Notes: generated by a model from the letters alone, not told the origin. Positions 27,017-37,923 are shown, numbered from the stretch's first letter. The stretch is DNA of 64,000 nt from Sphingomonas sp. (GCF_019635455.1 NZ_JAHBZJ010000005.1:124001-188000), one strand, 5' to 3'. Made by a program: numbers and translations.

Positions 27017-29023
27017 ATGCCCAAGCTGACCGTAGACGGTATCGAAGTCGAAGTTCCCGCCGGCGCCACCGTGCTCCAGGCGTGCGAAGCCGCGGGCAAG
27101 GAAATCCCGCGCTTCTGCTATCACGAACGGCTGTCGATCGCCGGCAATTGCCGGATGTGCCTGGTCGAGGTGAAGCCCGGGCCGCCCAAGCCACAGGCGA
27201 GCTGTGCGCTGCCCGCCGGCGACGGACAGGAGGTGCGCACCGACAGCGCGATGGTGAAGGCCGCGCGCGAAGGCGTGATGGAATTCCTGCTGATCAACCA
27301 CCCGCTCGACTGCCCGATCTGTGACCAGGGTGGCGAGTGCGACCTTCAGGACCAGTCGATCGCGTACGGGCGCGGCCACAGCCGCTATACCGAGAACAAG
27401 CGCGCGGTGACCGAGAAATATATGGGTCCCATCGTCAAGACGGTGATGACCCGCTGCATCCAATGCACCCGCTGCGTCCGCTTCGCCGAAGAGGTGGCCG
27501 GGGTCGAGGAAATCGGCGCGATCTATCGCGGCGAGAATATGCAGATCACCAGCTATCTGGAACAGGCGGTGACGTCCGAACTGTCGGGCAATGTCGTCGA
27601 TCTGTGTCCGGTCGGGGCGCTTACGGCCAAGCCCTATGCGTTCGAAGCGCGGCCGTGGGAGCTGAAGAAGACGCTGGCGATCGACGTGATGGACGCGGTC
27701 GGCACCAACATCCGGATCGACAGCCGCGGACGCGGCGTGCTGCGCGTGCTGCCGCGCATCAACGAGGATGTGAACGAGGAATGGGCGCACGACAAGACGC
27801 GCCATCATGTCGATGGCCTGTCGCACCGGCGGCTGGATCGCCCCTATGTCCGCCGCGACGGCAAGCTGGTCGAGGCAAGCTGGGACGAGGCGTTCGAGGC
27901 GATCGCGGTTGCCGCCAGGGGCGCGGGCGGCAAGGTCGCGGCGATCCATGGCGACCTGACCGATTGCGAGACAATCTTCGCCGCCAGAAAGCTGGTGGAG
28001 GCGTTCGGCTCCGACTTGCTCGAAGGCCGTCAGACCGGCATGGATTATGACGTTACCAGCCTGTCGGCGGTGAATTTCAACACCACCATCGCCGGTGCCG
28101 AGACGGCCGACGCGATCCTGCTGGTCGGCACCAATTTGCGCTGGGAAGCGCCGCTGGTGAACACCCGCGTGCGCAAGGCGATCAAGCGCGGGGCAAAGGT
28201 GTTCGCGATCGGCCCGCAGGTCGATCTGACGTACAAGGTCGAATGGCTGGGCAACGATCTGTCGCTGCTGGGCAAGCTGCCCAAGGCGGCGGCCGAGGCG
28301 TTCAAGGACGCGGCACGGCCGATGGTGATCGTCGGCGGCGCGGCGCTGAAGGGTGGCCACGGCGCCAGCCTTGCGCTTGCCAAGAAGCTGAATCTGGTGC
28401 GTGACAACTGGAACGGCTTCAACGTGATGCACATGGCGGCGAGCCGGATGGGCGGCCTGATGCTGGGCTTCGCGTGCAAGGGCGGCATCGCCGACATCGT
28501 CGCGGCGGGGCCAAAGCTCACCTTCTTCCTTGGCGCGGACGAGGTGGATTTCACGAAGTTTTCCAATAGCTTCAACGTCTATATCGGCCATCACGGCGAC
28601 AAGGGCGCGCATGCGGCGGACGTGATCCTGCCCGGCGCCAGCTATGCCGAAAAGGCCGGAACCTACGTCAACCTGGAAGGACGCGTGCAGCGCGGCGACA
28701 AGGCGGTGTTCGCGCCCGGCGACGCGCGCGAGGACTGGACGATCCTGCGCGCCCTGTCCGAAAAGCTGGGCAAGACGCTGCCATTTGACAGCTTTGACCA
28801 GCTGCGCGCCGCGATGTTCGCCGAAGTGCCGGCGCTCGCCGAAGAGGGGCTGGCCAGCTTTGACTGGAATCCGCCGTCGCTCGACGCGAAGGGACAGGGA
28901 GAGGTGGGCTACCCGATCGCCGACTTCTACCTGACCAACGCCATCTGCCGCGCGTCGCCGACGATGCAGCGGTGCTCGGCCGAACTGATCCACGGCCAGG
29001 ATTTCGCGGAGGCCGCGGAATGA
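27017..29023 (+). CDS. nuoG: NADH-quinone oxidoreductase subunit G
   Basis: A 668-residue 75 kDa subunit, the Fe-S wire of the peripheral arm. The N-terminal 2Fe-2S ferredoxin-like domain has FCYHERLSIAGNCRMCLVE, then LDCPICDQGGECDLQD with the His-ligated cluster (YGRGHSRY), and TRCIQCTRCVRF. The remaining ~440 residues are molybdopterin oxidoreductase-like without catalytic function. Start ATG is directly after the stop of protein C. Confidence 0.96.
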   Translation: MPKLTVDGIEVEVPAGATVLQACEAAGKEIPRFCYHERLSIAGNCRMCLVEVKPGPPKPQASCALPAGDGQEVRTDSAMVKAAREGVMEFLLINHPLDCPICDQGGECDLQDQSIAYGRGHSRYTENKRAVTEKYMGPIVKTVMTRCIQCTRCVRFAEEVAGVEEIGAIYRGENMQITSYLEQAVTSELSGNVVDLCPVGALTAKPYAFEARPWELKKTLAIDVMDAVGTNIRIDSRGRGVLRVLPRINEDVNEEWAHDKTRHHVDGLSHRRLDRPYVRRDGKLVEASWDEAFEAIAVAARGAGGKVAAIHGDLTDCETIFAARKLVEAFGSDLLEGRQTGMDYDVTSLSAVNFNTTIAGAETADAILLVGTNLRWEAPLVNTRVRKAIKRGAKVFAIGPQVDLTYKVEWLGNDLSLLGKLPKAAAEAFKDAARPMVIVGGAALKGGHGASLALAKKLNLVRDNWNGFNVMHMAASRMGGLMLGFACKGGIADIVAAGPKLTFFLGADEVDFTKFSNSFNVYIGHHGDKGAHAADVILPGASYAEKAGTYVNLEGRVQRGDKAVFAPGDAREDWTILRALSEKLGKTLPFDSFDQLRAAMFAEVPALAEEGLASFDWNPPSLDAKGQGEVGYPIADFYLTNAICRASPTMQRCSAELIHGQDFAEAAE

Positions 29024-29041
29024 CCGTCAACCATCCCGGTA

Positions 29042-29059
29042 CTCCTGCCTTCGCAGGAG
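29042..29059. repeat. Short hairpin repeat (family 2) before nuoH
   Basis: CTCCTGC (29042-29048) pairs with GCAGGAG (29053-29059) around a CTTC loop. The AGGAG of its right arm is the best Shine-Dalgarno sequence for nuoH if the GTG at 29067 is used, so the hairpin could mask it. Confidence 0.6.
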
Positions 29060-29075
29060 CACATAGGTGCTGCCA

Positions 29076-30128
29076 ATGACCGCCTTCTTCCAATCGTTCG
29101 GCATGATGTATGAGTGGGCGTGGTTCCTCTCGACGATCATCGGCATCCTGCTGATCGCCCTGCCGCTGATGCTCGCCGTGGCGATGATCATCTATGCCGA
29201 CCGCAAGATCTGGGCGGCGATGGCGTTGCGGCGCGGGCCGAACGTCGTCGGGCCGTTGGGGCTGCTGCAATCGTTCGCCGATGGTCTGAAGGTCATGCTT
29301 CAGGAAACGATCATCCCGTCCAGCGCGAACAAGGGGCTGTTCCTGCTGGCGCCGATCATCACCTTCACCGTCGCGTTGATCGTGTGGGCGGTGGTGCCGT
29401 TCCAGGCGGGGGTGGTGCTCTCGAACATCAATGTCGGGCTGCTCTACATCCTCGCGGCGTCGAGCCTTGGCGTGTACGGCGTCATCCTCGCCGGCTGGTC
29501 ATCCAACTCCAAATATCCCTTCTACTCGGCGATCCGCGCGGCGGCGCAGATGGTGAGCTACGAAGTGTCGATCGGCTTCGTGCTGATCGCGGTCGTGCTG
29601 TGGGCGGGCAGCTTCAACCTGTCGGTGATCGTCGACAAGCAGCAGGGGCATGTGCTCGGCCTGCTCAACGGTTTCGGCTTCAACCCGCTGCTGTTCCCGA
29701 TGGCGGTGGTGTTCCTGATCTCCTCGCTCGCCGAGACGCAGCGTGCGCCGTTCGACCTGACCGAGGCGGAGAGCGAGCTGGTCGCGGGGTATCAGACCGA
29801 ATATTCGTCGATGGCGTTCGCGCTCTACTGGCTGGGCGAATATGCCAACGTCATCCTGATGTGTACGCTCAACGCGACGCTGTTCTGGGGCGGGTATCTG
29901 CCGCCGCTCGACATTCCGATCCTGTATGCGGTGCCGGGCATCATCTGGCTGTTCGCCAAGATCCTGTTCTTCTTCTTCGTGTTCAGCTGGGTGAAGGCGA
30001 CCGTGCCGCGCTATCGCTACGACCAGCTGATGCGGCTGGGCTGGAAGATCTTCCTGCCGCTGTCGCTGATCTTCGTGTTCGCGATTTCGGGCTGGCTGAT
30101 GGTTCAGCGGGTGGGGCTGCCGGTATGA
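29076..30128 (+). CDS. nuoH: NADH-quinone oxidoreductase subunit H
   Basis: A 350-residue membrane subunit with eight helices joining the two arms at the quinone channel. Motifs are [42 protein letters not shown] and [13 protein letters not shown]. Start is the ATG at 29076 or the GTG at 29067; AGGAG at 29055-29059 fits the GTG, but MTAFFQSFG is the start I expect from relatives. The stop overlaps the next small gene. Confidence 0.94.
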   Translation: MTAFFQSFGMMYEWAWFLSTIIGILLIALPLMLAVAMIIYADRKIWAAMALRRGPNVVGPLGLLQSFADGLKVMLQETIIPSSANKGLFLLAPIITFTVALIVWAVVPFQAGVVLSNINVGLLYILAASSLGVYGVILAGWSSNSKYPFYSAIRAAAQMVSYEVSIGFVLIAVVLWAGSFNLSVIVDKQQGHVLGLLNGFGFNPLLFPMAVVFLISSLAETQRAPFDLTEAESELVAGYQTEYSSMAFALYWLGEYANVILMCTLNATLFWGGYLPPLDIPILYAVPGIIWLFAKILFFFFVFSWVKATVPRYRYDQLMRLGWKIFLPLSLIFVFAISGWLMVQRVGLPV

Positions 30129-30553
30129 TCGCGCTCATGCTCCTAATGGCCGCGCAGGACGTGCAACCGCCTGTCTCTCCCGGGGCAGGCCGGGCTTTTC
30201 CTGCCGCGCGACTGATGTGCGGCGTCACCACGCCCGACAACGTGACGTTTACCGTGGCGATCAAGGCGAAGGCCGATAGCGCGACGCTGAAATCGTCGCG
30301 CGAGGATTTGTTTCCGTCGGGTGGCTTCACCGTCGCGCCTGCGCTGATCACGCGCAGGTCGGGCGGAGATGCGGTCGATTATCGCGTCTCCCTTTCCAGC
30401 GATCGACCGACTGGCAGATTTTCGCTGGGCATGAACGTCGAGGGCGGCGTCGTCACCAAAAGCTGGCTGCGCATGATGCCGCCCGGTCCCTTTCGCAGCG
30501 ACCGCTCCCGCGAACTGGGATCGGCGCGGTGTACTGCAGAGAAAAAGTCATGA
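30125..30553 (+). CDS. Hypothetical protein between nuoH and nuoI
   Basis: A 142-residue protein with a short hydrophobic N-terminus ([11 protein letters not shown]), two cysteines (near residues 32 and 136) and a beta-rich body. It is coupled on both sides by 4-base overlaps (with nuoH at 30125 and nuoI at 30550). It does not share the two-cysteine module of the nuoF-nuoG inserts. The hydrophobic stretch is short for a signal peptide, so export is uncertain. Function unknown. Confidence 0.65.
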   Translation: MIALMLLMAAQDVQPPVSPGAGRAFPAARLMCGVTTPDNVTFTVAIKAKADSATLKSSREDLFPSGGFTVAPALITRRSGGDAVDYRVSLSSDRPTGRFSLGMNVEGGVVTKSWLRMMPPGPFRSDRSRELGSARCTAEKKS

Positions 30554-31035
30554 GCGTCGCCCAACTCGTCCGTTCGTTCACGCTGTGGGAGTTCGTGAAG
30601 GCGCATGCCCTCACGCTGAAGTATTTCTTCAAGCCCAAGGCGACGATCAACTATCCGTATGAGAAGAACCCGCTGTCGCCGCGCTTTCGGGGCGAGCATG
30701 CGCTGCGCCGCTATCCCAATGGCGAGGAACGCTGCATCGCGTGCAAGCTGTGCGAGGCGATCTGCCCGGCGCTGGCGATCACGATCGAGGCCGAACCGCG
30801 TGACGACGGCAGCCGCCGCACCACGCGTTACGACATCGACATGACCAAGTGCATCTATTGCGGGCTGTGCCAGGAGGCATGCCCGGTGGATGCGATCGTC
30901 GAGGGGCCGAATTTCGAGTTCGCGACCGAAACGCGTGAGGAGCTGATCTACCACAAGGACAAGCTGCTCGCGAATGGCGACCGGTGGGAGCGCGCGATCG
31001 CCGCGAACCTTGCCGCCGACGCACCCTATCGTTAA
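30550..31035 (+). CDS. nuoI: NADH-quinone oxidoreductase subunit I
   Basis: A 161-residue subunit with two 4Fe-4S clusters (N6a/N6b) in [12 protein letters not shown] and [13 protein letters not shown]-terminal helix lies along the membrane. ATG at 30550 overlaps the preceding stop. Confidence 0.96.
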   Translation: MSVAQLVRSFTLWEFVKAHALTLKYFFKPKATINYPYEKNPLSPRFRGEHALRRYPNGEERCIACKLCEAICPALAITIEAEPRDDGSRRTTRYDIDMTKCIYCGLCQEACPVDAIVEGPNFEFATETREELIYHKDKLLANGDRWERAIAANLAADAPYR

Positions 31036-31065
31036 GCGCGCGGCACCAGAGGGGCATTCGATTCC

Positions 31066-31692
31066 GTGATTCAAGCAATCGCCTTTTACCTGTTCGCCGC
31101 GGTGGTCATCCTGTCCGCCGCGATGACGATCACCGCGCGCAATCCCGTTCATTCGGTGCTGTGGCTGATCCTCGCCTTCTTCAACGCCGCCGGCCTGATG
31201 GTGCTGGCGGGGGCGGAGTTCATCGCGATGCTGCTCGTCATCGTCTATGTCGGCGCGGTCGCGGTGCTGTTCCTGTTCGTGGTGATGATGCTCGACATTG
31301 ATTTCGCCGAATTGCGCGCCGGCTTCGTGCGCTATGCGATGTTCGGGCTGGCGATCGCGATCGCACTGGCGGCGGAGATCGTGATCGGCACGGCCGCGTG
31401 GAGCGCGGGCGGGGTGAACCTGGCCGGGCGCGTCGCGCCGACCGATGCCGACACCGCGCTGGGCCAGCTGCCGAACATCCAGGCGATGGGGATGCTGCTC
31501 TATTCGCGGTATCTGTACGTGTTCGAGGCGGCGGGCTTTGTCCTGCTGGTCGCGATGGTCGGCGCGATCGTGCTGACCCACCGCCAGCGGGGGGGCGTGA
31601 TGAAACAGAATGTCTGGCGCCAGGTCAGCCGCCGGTCGGAGGATGCGATCCGCAAGGTCGATCAGCCGGTCGGACAGGGGGTGGAACTGTGA
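31066..31692 (+). CDS. nuoJ: NADH-quinone oxidoreductase subunit J
   Basis: A 208-residue five-helix membrane subunit. Conserved TM3 is EFIAMLLVIVYVGAVAVLFLFVVMML, including the pi-bulge region tied to the active/deactive switch. Starts at GTG 31066. The C-terminal ~35 residues are charged and extend past the last helix. Confidence 0.94.
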   Translation: MIQAIAFYLFAAVVILSAAMTITARNPVHSVLWLILAFFNAAGLMVLAGAEFIAMLLVIVYVGAVAVLFLFVVMMLDIDFAELRAGFVRYAMFGLAIAIALAAEIVIGTAAWSAGGVNLAGRVAPTDADTALGQLPNIQAMGMLLYSRYLYVFEAAGFVLLVAMVGAIVLTHRQRGGVMKQNVWRQVSRRSEDAIRKVDQPVGQGVEL

Positions 31693-31711
31693 TTCGCATG
31701 CAGATCCGTCA

Positions 31712-31828
31712 TGCCGGACCTGTTCCGGCATCCACCGGGCCGCTGGGCGCCGTTGGTGAGGTCATCGCGGAACCCTTGAGGCTTGGCCGGGTTGCGCGGT
31801 GGACCCCGGAACAAGCCCGGGGTGACGA
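31712..31828. repeat. Composite hairpin repeat (family 1) between nuoJ and nuoK
   Basis: TGCCGGA (31712-31718) pairs with TCCGGCA (31724-31730), and ACCCCGG (31803-31809) pairs with CCGGGGT (31817-31823). The right part GGACCCCGGAACAAGCCCGGGGTGACGA matches the copies at 21302 and 38831. It fills most of the 157-base gap, where I see no gene. Confidence 0.65.
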
Positions 31829-31849
31829 AGAAATGGAAGGGGTTGGAGC

Positions 31850-32155
31850 ATGATCTCCCTGACCCACTATCTCGTCGTCAGCGCGGTCCTGTTCACCATG
31901 GGCGTGCTCGGCATCTTCCTGAACCGCAAGAACCTGATCGTCATCCTGATGGCGATCGAGTTGATCCTGCTCAGCGTGAACCTCAACCTCGTCGCGTTCA
32001 GCGCGGCGCTGCACGACCTGGTCGGGCAGATTTTCGCGATGTTCGTGCTGACCGTCGCTGCGGGTGAGGCGGCGATCGGCCTTGCCATTCTGGTCATCTA
32101 TTTCCGCGGCCGCGGCACGATCTCGGTCGACGACGTCAATCGGATGAAGGGCTGA
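31850..32155 (+). CDS. nuoK: NADH-quinone oxidoreductase subunit K
   Basis: A 101-residue three-helix subunit homologous to MrpC. Two membrane glutamates of the proton path are present in [14 protein letters not shown] and [13 protein letters not shown]. Its TGA shares one base with the nuoL ATG. Confidence 0.96.
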   Translation: MISLTHYLVVSAVLFTMGVLGIFLNRKNLIVILMAIELILLSVNLNLVAFSAALHDLVGQIFAMFVLTVAAGEAAIGLAILVIYFRGRGTISVDDVNRMKG

Positions 32156-34242
32156 TGTCTGCGATCCATTTCATCGTATTCCTGCCGCTGCTCGCCGCGG
32201 CGGTGGCCGGGTTCAGCAACCGTGCGTTCGGGACGACGCTGCCAAAGCTGGTGACGACCGGCGCGCTGTTCATCGCCGCCGGGCTGAGCTGGCCGATCTT
32301 CATCAGCTATATGAACGGCACCGCCGAACCGCAGGTGGCACAGGTCTTCACCTGGATGCGTTCGGGCGATCTGGACGTCAGCTGGGGCCTGCGGGTCGAT
32401 GCGCTGACCGCCGTCATGCTGGTCGTGGTGACCAGCGTCTCCAGCCTCGTCCACCTCTACAGCTGGTCGTATATGGCGGAGGACCCGGATCAGCCGCGCT
32501 TCTTCGCGTACTTGTCGCTGTTCACCTTCGCCATGCTGATGCTGGTGACCGCGAACAATCTGCTTCAGATGTTTTTCGGCTGGGAAGGCGTCGGCCTGGC
32601 ATCCTATCTGCTGATCGGTTTCTGGTTCAAGAAGCCCAGCGCCAACGCCGCCGCGATCAAGGCGTTCGTGGTCAACCGCGTCGGCGATCTGGGCTTCATG
32701 CTCGGCATCTTCGGCGTGTTCCTGGTGTTTCAGACGATCTCGATCCCCGACATCCTGGCCGCCGCGCCGGGGATGAAGGGCAGCACGATCGGATTTCTGG
32801 GTCACCGCGTCGATACGCTGACCGTGCTGTGCCTGCTGCTGTTCATCGGTGCGATGGGCAAATCCGCGCAGCTGGGCCTGCACACCTGGTTGCCCGACGC
32901 GATGGAGGGGCCGACCCCGGTGTCGGCGCTGATCCACGCCGCGACGATGGTGACGGCGGGCGTGTTCATGGTGTGCCGCCTGTCGCCGCTGTTCGAACAG
33001 GCGCCGATCGCACTGGGCTTCGTCACCTTCATCGGTGCGGCGACATGCCTGTTCGCGGCGACGGTCGGCACGACCCAGACCGATATCAAGCGCGTGATCG
33101 CCTATTCGACCTGCTCGCAGCTCGGCTACATGTTCTTTGCGGCCGGCGTCGGCATGTACGGCGCCGCCATGTTCCACCTGTTCACCCACGCCTTCTTCAA
33201 GGCGCTGCTGTTCCTGGGCGCGGGCAGCGTGATCCACGCGATGCATCACGAGCAGGACATGCGCTATTATGGGGGCTTAAGGAAACATATCCCGGTCACC
33301 TTCTGGACGATGATGGCGGGGACGCTGGCGATCACCGGGGTCGGCATCTACTGGCTGCACGCCGGGTTCGCGGGCTTCCATTCGAAGGACGCGATCCTGG
33401 AGGCGGCGTGGGCCGCCGGCGGTGGCGGGCAGGGCGCCTTTTGGGTCGGCGTGGTCGCCGCGCTGCTGACCAGTTTCTACAGCTGGCGGCTGATGTTCCT
33501 GACCTTCTGGGGCAAGCCGCGCTGGACGCAGTCGGAGCATATCCAGCACGCGCTCCACGACGCGCACGACCATGGCCGGCACCATGAGGACCCGGCGGCC
33601 GAGGATGCGGGCCATGCGCCCGATCCGCACGCGCCCGGCGCGCACGAAATCGACCATGCCGCCCATGGCGACGGCACCGGCGGATATCATCCGCACGAAA
33701 GCCCGTTGCCGATGATGATCCCGCTGCTGGTGCTGAGCCTGGGCGCGGTGTTCGCGGGCTTCGCGTTCAACAAATTCTTCGTTCAGCCGGACAGCGGCGA
33801 AATCTTCTGGAAGGGCGCGGTCGCGTTCAACGAACATCTCGCGCATGCGATGCATGAGGTGCCGATTTGGGTGAAGCTGGCGGCGAGCGTCGTGATGCTG
33901 CTCGGCCTGTTCAGCGCATGGACCGCCTATATCTGGAAGCCGGGCATCCCCGCCGCCTTCACCGGCACGTTCGGGCTGCTGTACAAATTCCTGCTGAACA
34001 AGTGGTATTTCGACGAGCTGTACAACGCGCTGTTCGTCCGCCCCGCCTTCTGGCTGGGCCGCGTCTTCTGGAAGAAGGGCGACGAGGGGACGATCGACCG
34101 GTTCGGCCCCAATGGGTCGGCCGCCGTGGTGCGGCTGGGCAGCGTGGTCGCCGCGAGATTCCAGTCCGGATATGTCTATAGCTATGCGTTCGTCATGCTG
34201 ATCGGCCTGACCGCAGCCGTTACCTGGGTGATCACGCGATGA
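32155..34242 (+). CDS. nuoL: NADH-quinone oxidoreductase subunit L with His-rich loop
   Basis: A 695-residue antiporter-like subunit at the distal end of the membrane arm, with a long lateral helix at the C-terminus. Motifs include [18 protein letters not shown] and [24 protein letters not shown]. Residues ~461-515 form a polar insertion with about 14 histidines plus Asp/Glu between two membrane helices, a possible metal-binding segment. Overlaps nuoK by 1 base and nuoM by 4. Confidence 0.96.
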   Translation: MSAIHFIVFLPLLAAAVAGFSNRAFGTTLPKLVTTGALFIAAGLSWPIFISYMNGTAEPQVAQVFTWMRSGDLDVSWGLRVDALTAVMLVVVTSVSSLVHLYSWSYMAEDPDQPRFFAYLSLFTFAMLMLVTANNLLQMFFGWEGVGLASYLLIGFWFKKPSANAAAIKAFVVNRVGDLGFMLGIFGVFLVFQTISIPDILAAAPGMKGSTIGFLGHRVDTLTVLCLLLFIGAMGKSAQLGLHTWLPDAMEGPTPVSALIHAATMVTAGVFMVCRLSPLFEQAPIALGFVTFIGAATCLFAATVGTTQTDIKRVIAYSTCSQLGYMFFAAGVGMYGAAMFHLFTHAFFKALLFLGAGSVIHAMHHEQDMRYYGGLRKHIPVTFWTMMAGTLAITGVGIYWLHAGFAGFHSKDAILEAAWAAGGGGQGAFWVGVVAALLTSFYSWRLMFLTFWGKPRWTQSEHIQHALHDAHDHGRHHEDPAAEDAGHAPDPHAPGAHEIDHAAHGDGTGGYHPHESPLPMMIPLLVLSLGAVFAGFAFNKFFVQPDSGEIFWKGAVAFNEHLAHAMHEVPIWVKLAASVVMLLGLFSAWTAYIWKPGIPAAFTGTFGLLYKFLLNKWYFDELYNALFVRPAFWLGRVFWKKGDEGTIDRFGPNGSAAVVRLGSVVAARFQSGYVYSYAFVMLIGLTAAVTWVITR

Positions 34243-35774
34243 GCGGCATTCTCTCCATCATGCTGGTCGTCCCGCTCGCCGCGGCGCTGGCCTGCCTGTT
34301 CGTGAACGCGAACACCGCCCGCTGGATCGCGCTGGGTGCGACGCTGGTCGATCTGGTGCTGGGCGGCGTGCTGTGGGCGAATTTCGAGATCGGCGGGCCG
34401 CAATGGCAATTTGTCGAATATACCCCGATCTTCGGTCGCTTCGCCTGGGCGCTGGGCATTGACGGCTTTGCGCTGCTGCTGATCCTGCTCAGCGTGTTCC
34501 TGATGCCGATCTGTATCGGCGCGAGCTGGCAGGCGATCACGACGCGCGTCCAGGAATATATGGCCGCGTTCCTGATCACCGAAGTGTTGATGATCGGCAC
34601 CTTCGCGGCACAGGACCTGTTCCTGTTCTACGTCTTCTTCGAGGCCGGCCTGATCCCGATGTTCCTGATCATCGGCATCTGGGGCGGCGCGAACCGCATC
34701 TACGCCAGCTATAAATTCTTCCTGTACACGCTGCTCGGGTCGGTGCTGATGCTGATCGCGATGATGTACATGGCGAGCACCGCCGGTACGACGTCGATCC
34801 CCGAACTGATGACGCATGATTTCCCGGCGCACGTCCAGACATGGCTGTGGCTCGCCTTCTTCGCTTCGTTCGCGGTGAAGATGCCGATGTGGCCGGTTCA
34901 TACCTGGCTTCCCGATGCGCACGTTCAGGCGCCGACGGCGGGTTCGGTCATCCTGGCCGGCGTGCTGCTGAAACTGGGCGGCTATGGCTTTCTGCGCTTC
35001 TCGCTGCCGATGTTTCCCGAAGCGTCGGCGCAGCTGATCTGGCTCGTCTTTGGCCTGTCCTGCGTGGCGGTGGTCGTCACCAGCCTGATCGCGCTGGTGC
35101 AGAACGACATGAAGAAGCTGATCGCCTATTCGTCGGTCGCGCACATGGCGATCGTGACGATCGGCCTGTTCACCTTCAACCGGCAGGGGATCGAGGGTGC
35201 GATGATGGTGATGCTGGGCCACGGCCTGGTATCCGGCGCGTTGTTCCTGTGCGTGGGCGTGATCTACGATCGGCTGCATACCCGCGAGATCGACCGTTAT
35301 GGCGGCCTGGCGGTGAACATGCCGAAATACGCCGTGCTGTTCATGCTCTTCACCATGGCCTCGGTCGGCCTGCCGGGGACGAGCAACTTCGTCGGCGAAT
35401 TCCTGGCGCTGATGGGCAGCTATCAGGTATCGACCTGGACCACGCTGATCGCCACCACCGGCATCATCCTGGGCGCGGCTTACATGCTGTACCTGTATCG
35501 CCGCGTGGTGTTTGGCGATCTGGTCAAGGACGATGTCAGGGCGATGCCGGACCTCAGCAAGCGCGAGATCGCGCTGCTCGCCCCGATCGCGGCGGTGGTG
35601 CTGTGGATGGGCGTGTATCCCGAGAGTTTCCTGGCGCCGATGCGCGGCGATGTCGCGACGTTGCTTGCGCGGATCGAGCGCGCCCGGCCCGCCGGTGACA
35701 GCCGGCCGGCCCCCGCCACCCCAATGGCCGCAAAGGCCGAACCCCGGCATGCCGAGCATGGAGCGGCCCACTGA
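34239..35774 (+). CDS. nuoM: NADH-quinone oxidoreductase subunit M
   Basis: A 511-residue antiporter-like proton pump subunit with 14 helices. Motifs: [20 protein letters not shown] (Glu of the pump channel) and [28 protein letters not shown]. The tail of ~30 residues is Ala/Pro/His-rich. Overlaps both neighbours. Confidence 0.96.
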   Translation: MSGILSIMLVVPLAAALACLFVNANTARWIALGATLVDLVLGGVLWANFEIGGPQWQFVEYTPIFGRFAWALGIDGFALLLILLSVFLMPICIGASWQAITTRVQEYMAAFLITEVLMIGTFAAQDLFLFYVFFEAGLIPMFLIIGIWGGANRIYASYKFFLYTLLGSVLMLIAMMYMASTAGTTSIPELMTHDFPAHVQTWLWLAFFASFAVKMPMWPVHTWLPDAHVQAPTAGSVILAGVLLKLGGYGFLRFSLPMFPEASAQLIWLVFGLSCVAVVVTSLIALVQNDMKKLIAYSSVAHMAIVTIGLFTFNRQGIEGAMMVMLGHGLVSGALFLCVGVIYDRLHTREIDRYGGLAVNMPKYAVLFMLFTMASVGLPGTSNFVGEFLALMGSYQVSTWTTLIATTGIILGAAYMLYLYRRVVFGDLVKDDVRAMPDLSKREIALLAPIAAVVLWMGVYPESFLAPMRGDVATLLARIERARPAGDSRPAPATPMAAKAEPRHAEHGAAH

Positions 35775-37219
35775 TGAGTTACGCCGCACAACTTTCGATG
35801 GTCCTGCCCGAAATCGTCCTGTCGCTGGGCGGGCTGGCGCTGCTGATGGTCGCCGCCTGGGGTGGCCAGGCGGTTTCGCGCGCGGTCAGCTGGGTGGCGG
35901 TCGCGGTGCTCGCCGGCGCCGGCGTGGCGCTGATCGGCCCGGCTTCGGCGGGCGGCACCGCGTTCGACGGCCTGTATCGCGCCGATCTGTTCGCCGCCTT
36001 TGCCAAGGTGCTGATCTTCTTTTCAGCAGCTGTATCGATCGTGGTCGCCCCGCGTTTCTTCGCGCGGACCAGCGGCGAGGATCTGCGCCCCGAATATCCG
36101 ATCCTGATCCTGTTCGCCGCGGCGGGCATGGGGATGATGGTATCGGCGAACGATCTGCTGACGCTGTATGTCGGCCTCGAGCTTCAGAGCCTCGCCGCCT
36201 ATGTTCTCGCCAGCTTCATGCGGCGCGACGTGCGTTCGGCCGAGGCGGGGCTGAAATACTTCATCCTCGGTTCGCTCGCCTCCGGCATCCTGCTCTATGG
36301 CATCAGCCTGGTTTACGGGTTCAGCGGCACCACCGTCTTCACCGATATCGCCGCCGCCTATGCGGCAGGGCGCGGGACCGGCCTGTTGTTCGGCCTGGTC
36401 TTCGTGTTTGCGGGCCTGGCCTTCAAGATGTCGGCGGTGCCGTTCCACATGTGGACCCCCGACGTGTACGAAGGCGCGCCGACGCCGGTCACGACCTTCT
36501 TCGCCAGCGCGCCGAAGGTGGCGGCGGTGGCGCTGGCGGTGCGCGTCGCGATCGAGGCGATGGGACCGGTCACCAGCGACTGGCGGCAGATCGTGATCTT
36601 CGCCTCGCTCGCATCGATCATACTGGGTGCCGTCGCGGCGATCGGGCAGACGAATATCAAACGGCTGCTGGCCTATTCGTCGATCAACAATGTCGGCTTT
36701 GCGCTGATCGGCCTTGCCGCCGGCACGGCGGAGGGCGTGGCCGGCGTGCTGACCTATATGACGATCTACATCGTCATGACGCTGGGCAGCTTCCTCGTCG
36801 TGCTCCAGATGCGCGACGAAGCGGGGCAGCCGGTCGAAACGATCGTCAGCCTGTCGGGCCTTTCGCGTACGCGCCCCGCGCTGGCGGCGGCGCTGGCGAT
36901 CTTTATGTTCAGCCTTGCGGGGATCCCGCCGCTGTTCGGTTTCTGGGCGAAATTCGCGGTGTTCGACGCGGCGGTGAAGGCCGGTCTGTTCCCGCTCGCG
37001 GCGATCGGCATCGCGGCGTCGGTGATCGGCGCCTTTTACTATCTCAAGGTCGTGAAGACGATGTATTTCGACGATCCAGCCCCTGAATTCGGTCGCGACG
37101 GCAACGCGCTGGAGGGTGGCCTGATCGCCGCCGCCGCCCTGTTCGTCTCCCCGCTCGGCTATCTGCTGATCCCGGTGCTGGGCGCATGGTCGATGGCGGC
37201 GGCGCGGGCGCTGTTCTGA
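35774..37219 (+). CDS. nuoN: NADH-quinone oxidoreductase subunit N
   Basis: A 481-residue antiporter-like subunit, last of the 14 nuo genes. Motifs: LYVGLELQSLAAYVLASF and FKMSAVPFHMWTPDVYEGAPTPVTTFF. The ATG uses the last base of the nuoM stop. Its end overlaps the start of birA. Confidence 0.96.
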   Translation: MSYAAQLSMVLPEIVLSLGGLALLMVAAWGGQAVSRAVSWVAVAVLAGAGVALIGPASAGGTAFDGLYRADLFAAFAKVLIFFSAAVSIVVAPRFFARTSGEDLRPEYPILILFAAAGMGMMVSANDLLTLYVGLELQSLAAYVLASFMRRDVRSAEAGLKYFILGSLASGILLYGISLVYGFSGTTVFTDIAAAYAAGRGTGLLFGLVFVFAGLAFKMSAVPFHMWTPDVYEGAPTPVTTFFASAPKVAAVALAVRVAIEAMGPVTSDWRQIVIFASLASIILGAVAAIGQTNIKRLLAYSSINNVGFALIGLAAGTAEGVAGVLTYMTIYIVMTLGSFLVVLQMRDEAGQPVETIVSLSGLSRTRPALAAALAIFMFSLAGIPPLFGFWAKFAVFDAAVKAGLFPLAAIGIAASVIGAFYYLKVVKTMYFDDPAPEFGRDGNALEGGLIAAAALFVSPLGYLLIPVLGAWSMAAARALF

Positions 37220-37923
37220 TCGACCTGATCCGCGCGGTCGGAGAAACCGGCTCCACCAATGCCGACATGCTGGCGCTCGCGGCGACGGGCGCGGTCGAGG
37301 GAAGCTGGCTGCGTGCCGATCGCCAGACTGCGGGCAAAGGGCGACAGGGGCGGGCATGGCAATCGCCGCCAGGCAATCTGTACGCCAGCACGCTCGTCCG
37401 GCTGCGCCCGGCGGATCCTGTCGCCGCGACGCTGGCGCTGGTCACGGTGGTCGCGCTGGAGGCGACGGTCGCCACCTTTCTCCCCGCCGGTGCGACGATC
37501 AAATGGCCCAACGACCTGTTGATCGACCGCGCGAAGCTGTCTGGGGTGCTGCTCGAACGGATGGGCGACGTGGTGGTGATCGGCATCGGGGTCAATCTGG
37601 CGCATGCGCCAGATCTGCCCGACCGGCCGGCGACGAGCCTGCGCGCCCGGGGTGTCGATGTCGCGCCGGGCATGTTCCTTGACGTTCTGGCCGATGGCTT
37701 TGCCCGCTGGCTTGCGCGCTGGCGCGGCGAGGGACTCGAACCGGTCCGCCGGCGCTGGCTGGAACGCGCGCACCCGGTCGGCACCGCGTTGTCCGTCCGT
37801 ATGCCCGATGGCGAGCGGATCGACGGCCTGTTCGACGGCCTCGACCCCGGCGGAGCGCTCAACCTGCGCTTGGCCAATGGCGCGCGCCGTGTCATTCACG
37901 CGGCCGACGTCTTCCTGATCTAG
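37186..37923 (+). CDS. birA: Biotin--[acetyl-CoA-carboxylase] ligase
   Basis: A ~245-residue monofunctional biotin ligase that loads biotin onto AccB. Motifs: [27 protein letters not shown] (biotinyl-AMP loop) and IKWPNDLL. There is no N-terminal DNA-binding domain, so it does not repress bio genes. The ATG at 37186 lies 34 bases inside nuoN; a shorter start near 37216 (CTG) is possible. It is followed by coaX. Confidence 0.9.
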   Translation: MVDGGGAGAVLIDLIRAVGETGSTNADMLALAATGAVEGSWLRADRQTAGKGRQGRAWQSPPGNLYASTLVRLRPADPVAATLALVTVVALEATVATFLPAGATIKWPNDLLIDRAKLSGVLLERMGDVVVIGIGVNLAHAPDLPDRPATSLRARGVDVAPGMFLDVLADGFARWLARWRGEGLEPVRRRWLERAHPVGTALSVRMPDGERIDGLFDGLDPGGALNLRLANGARRVIHAADVFLI

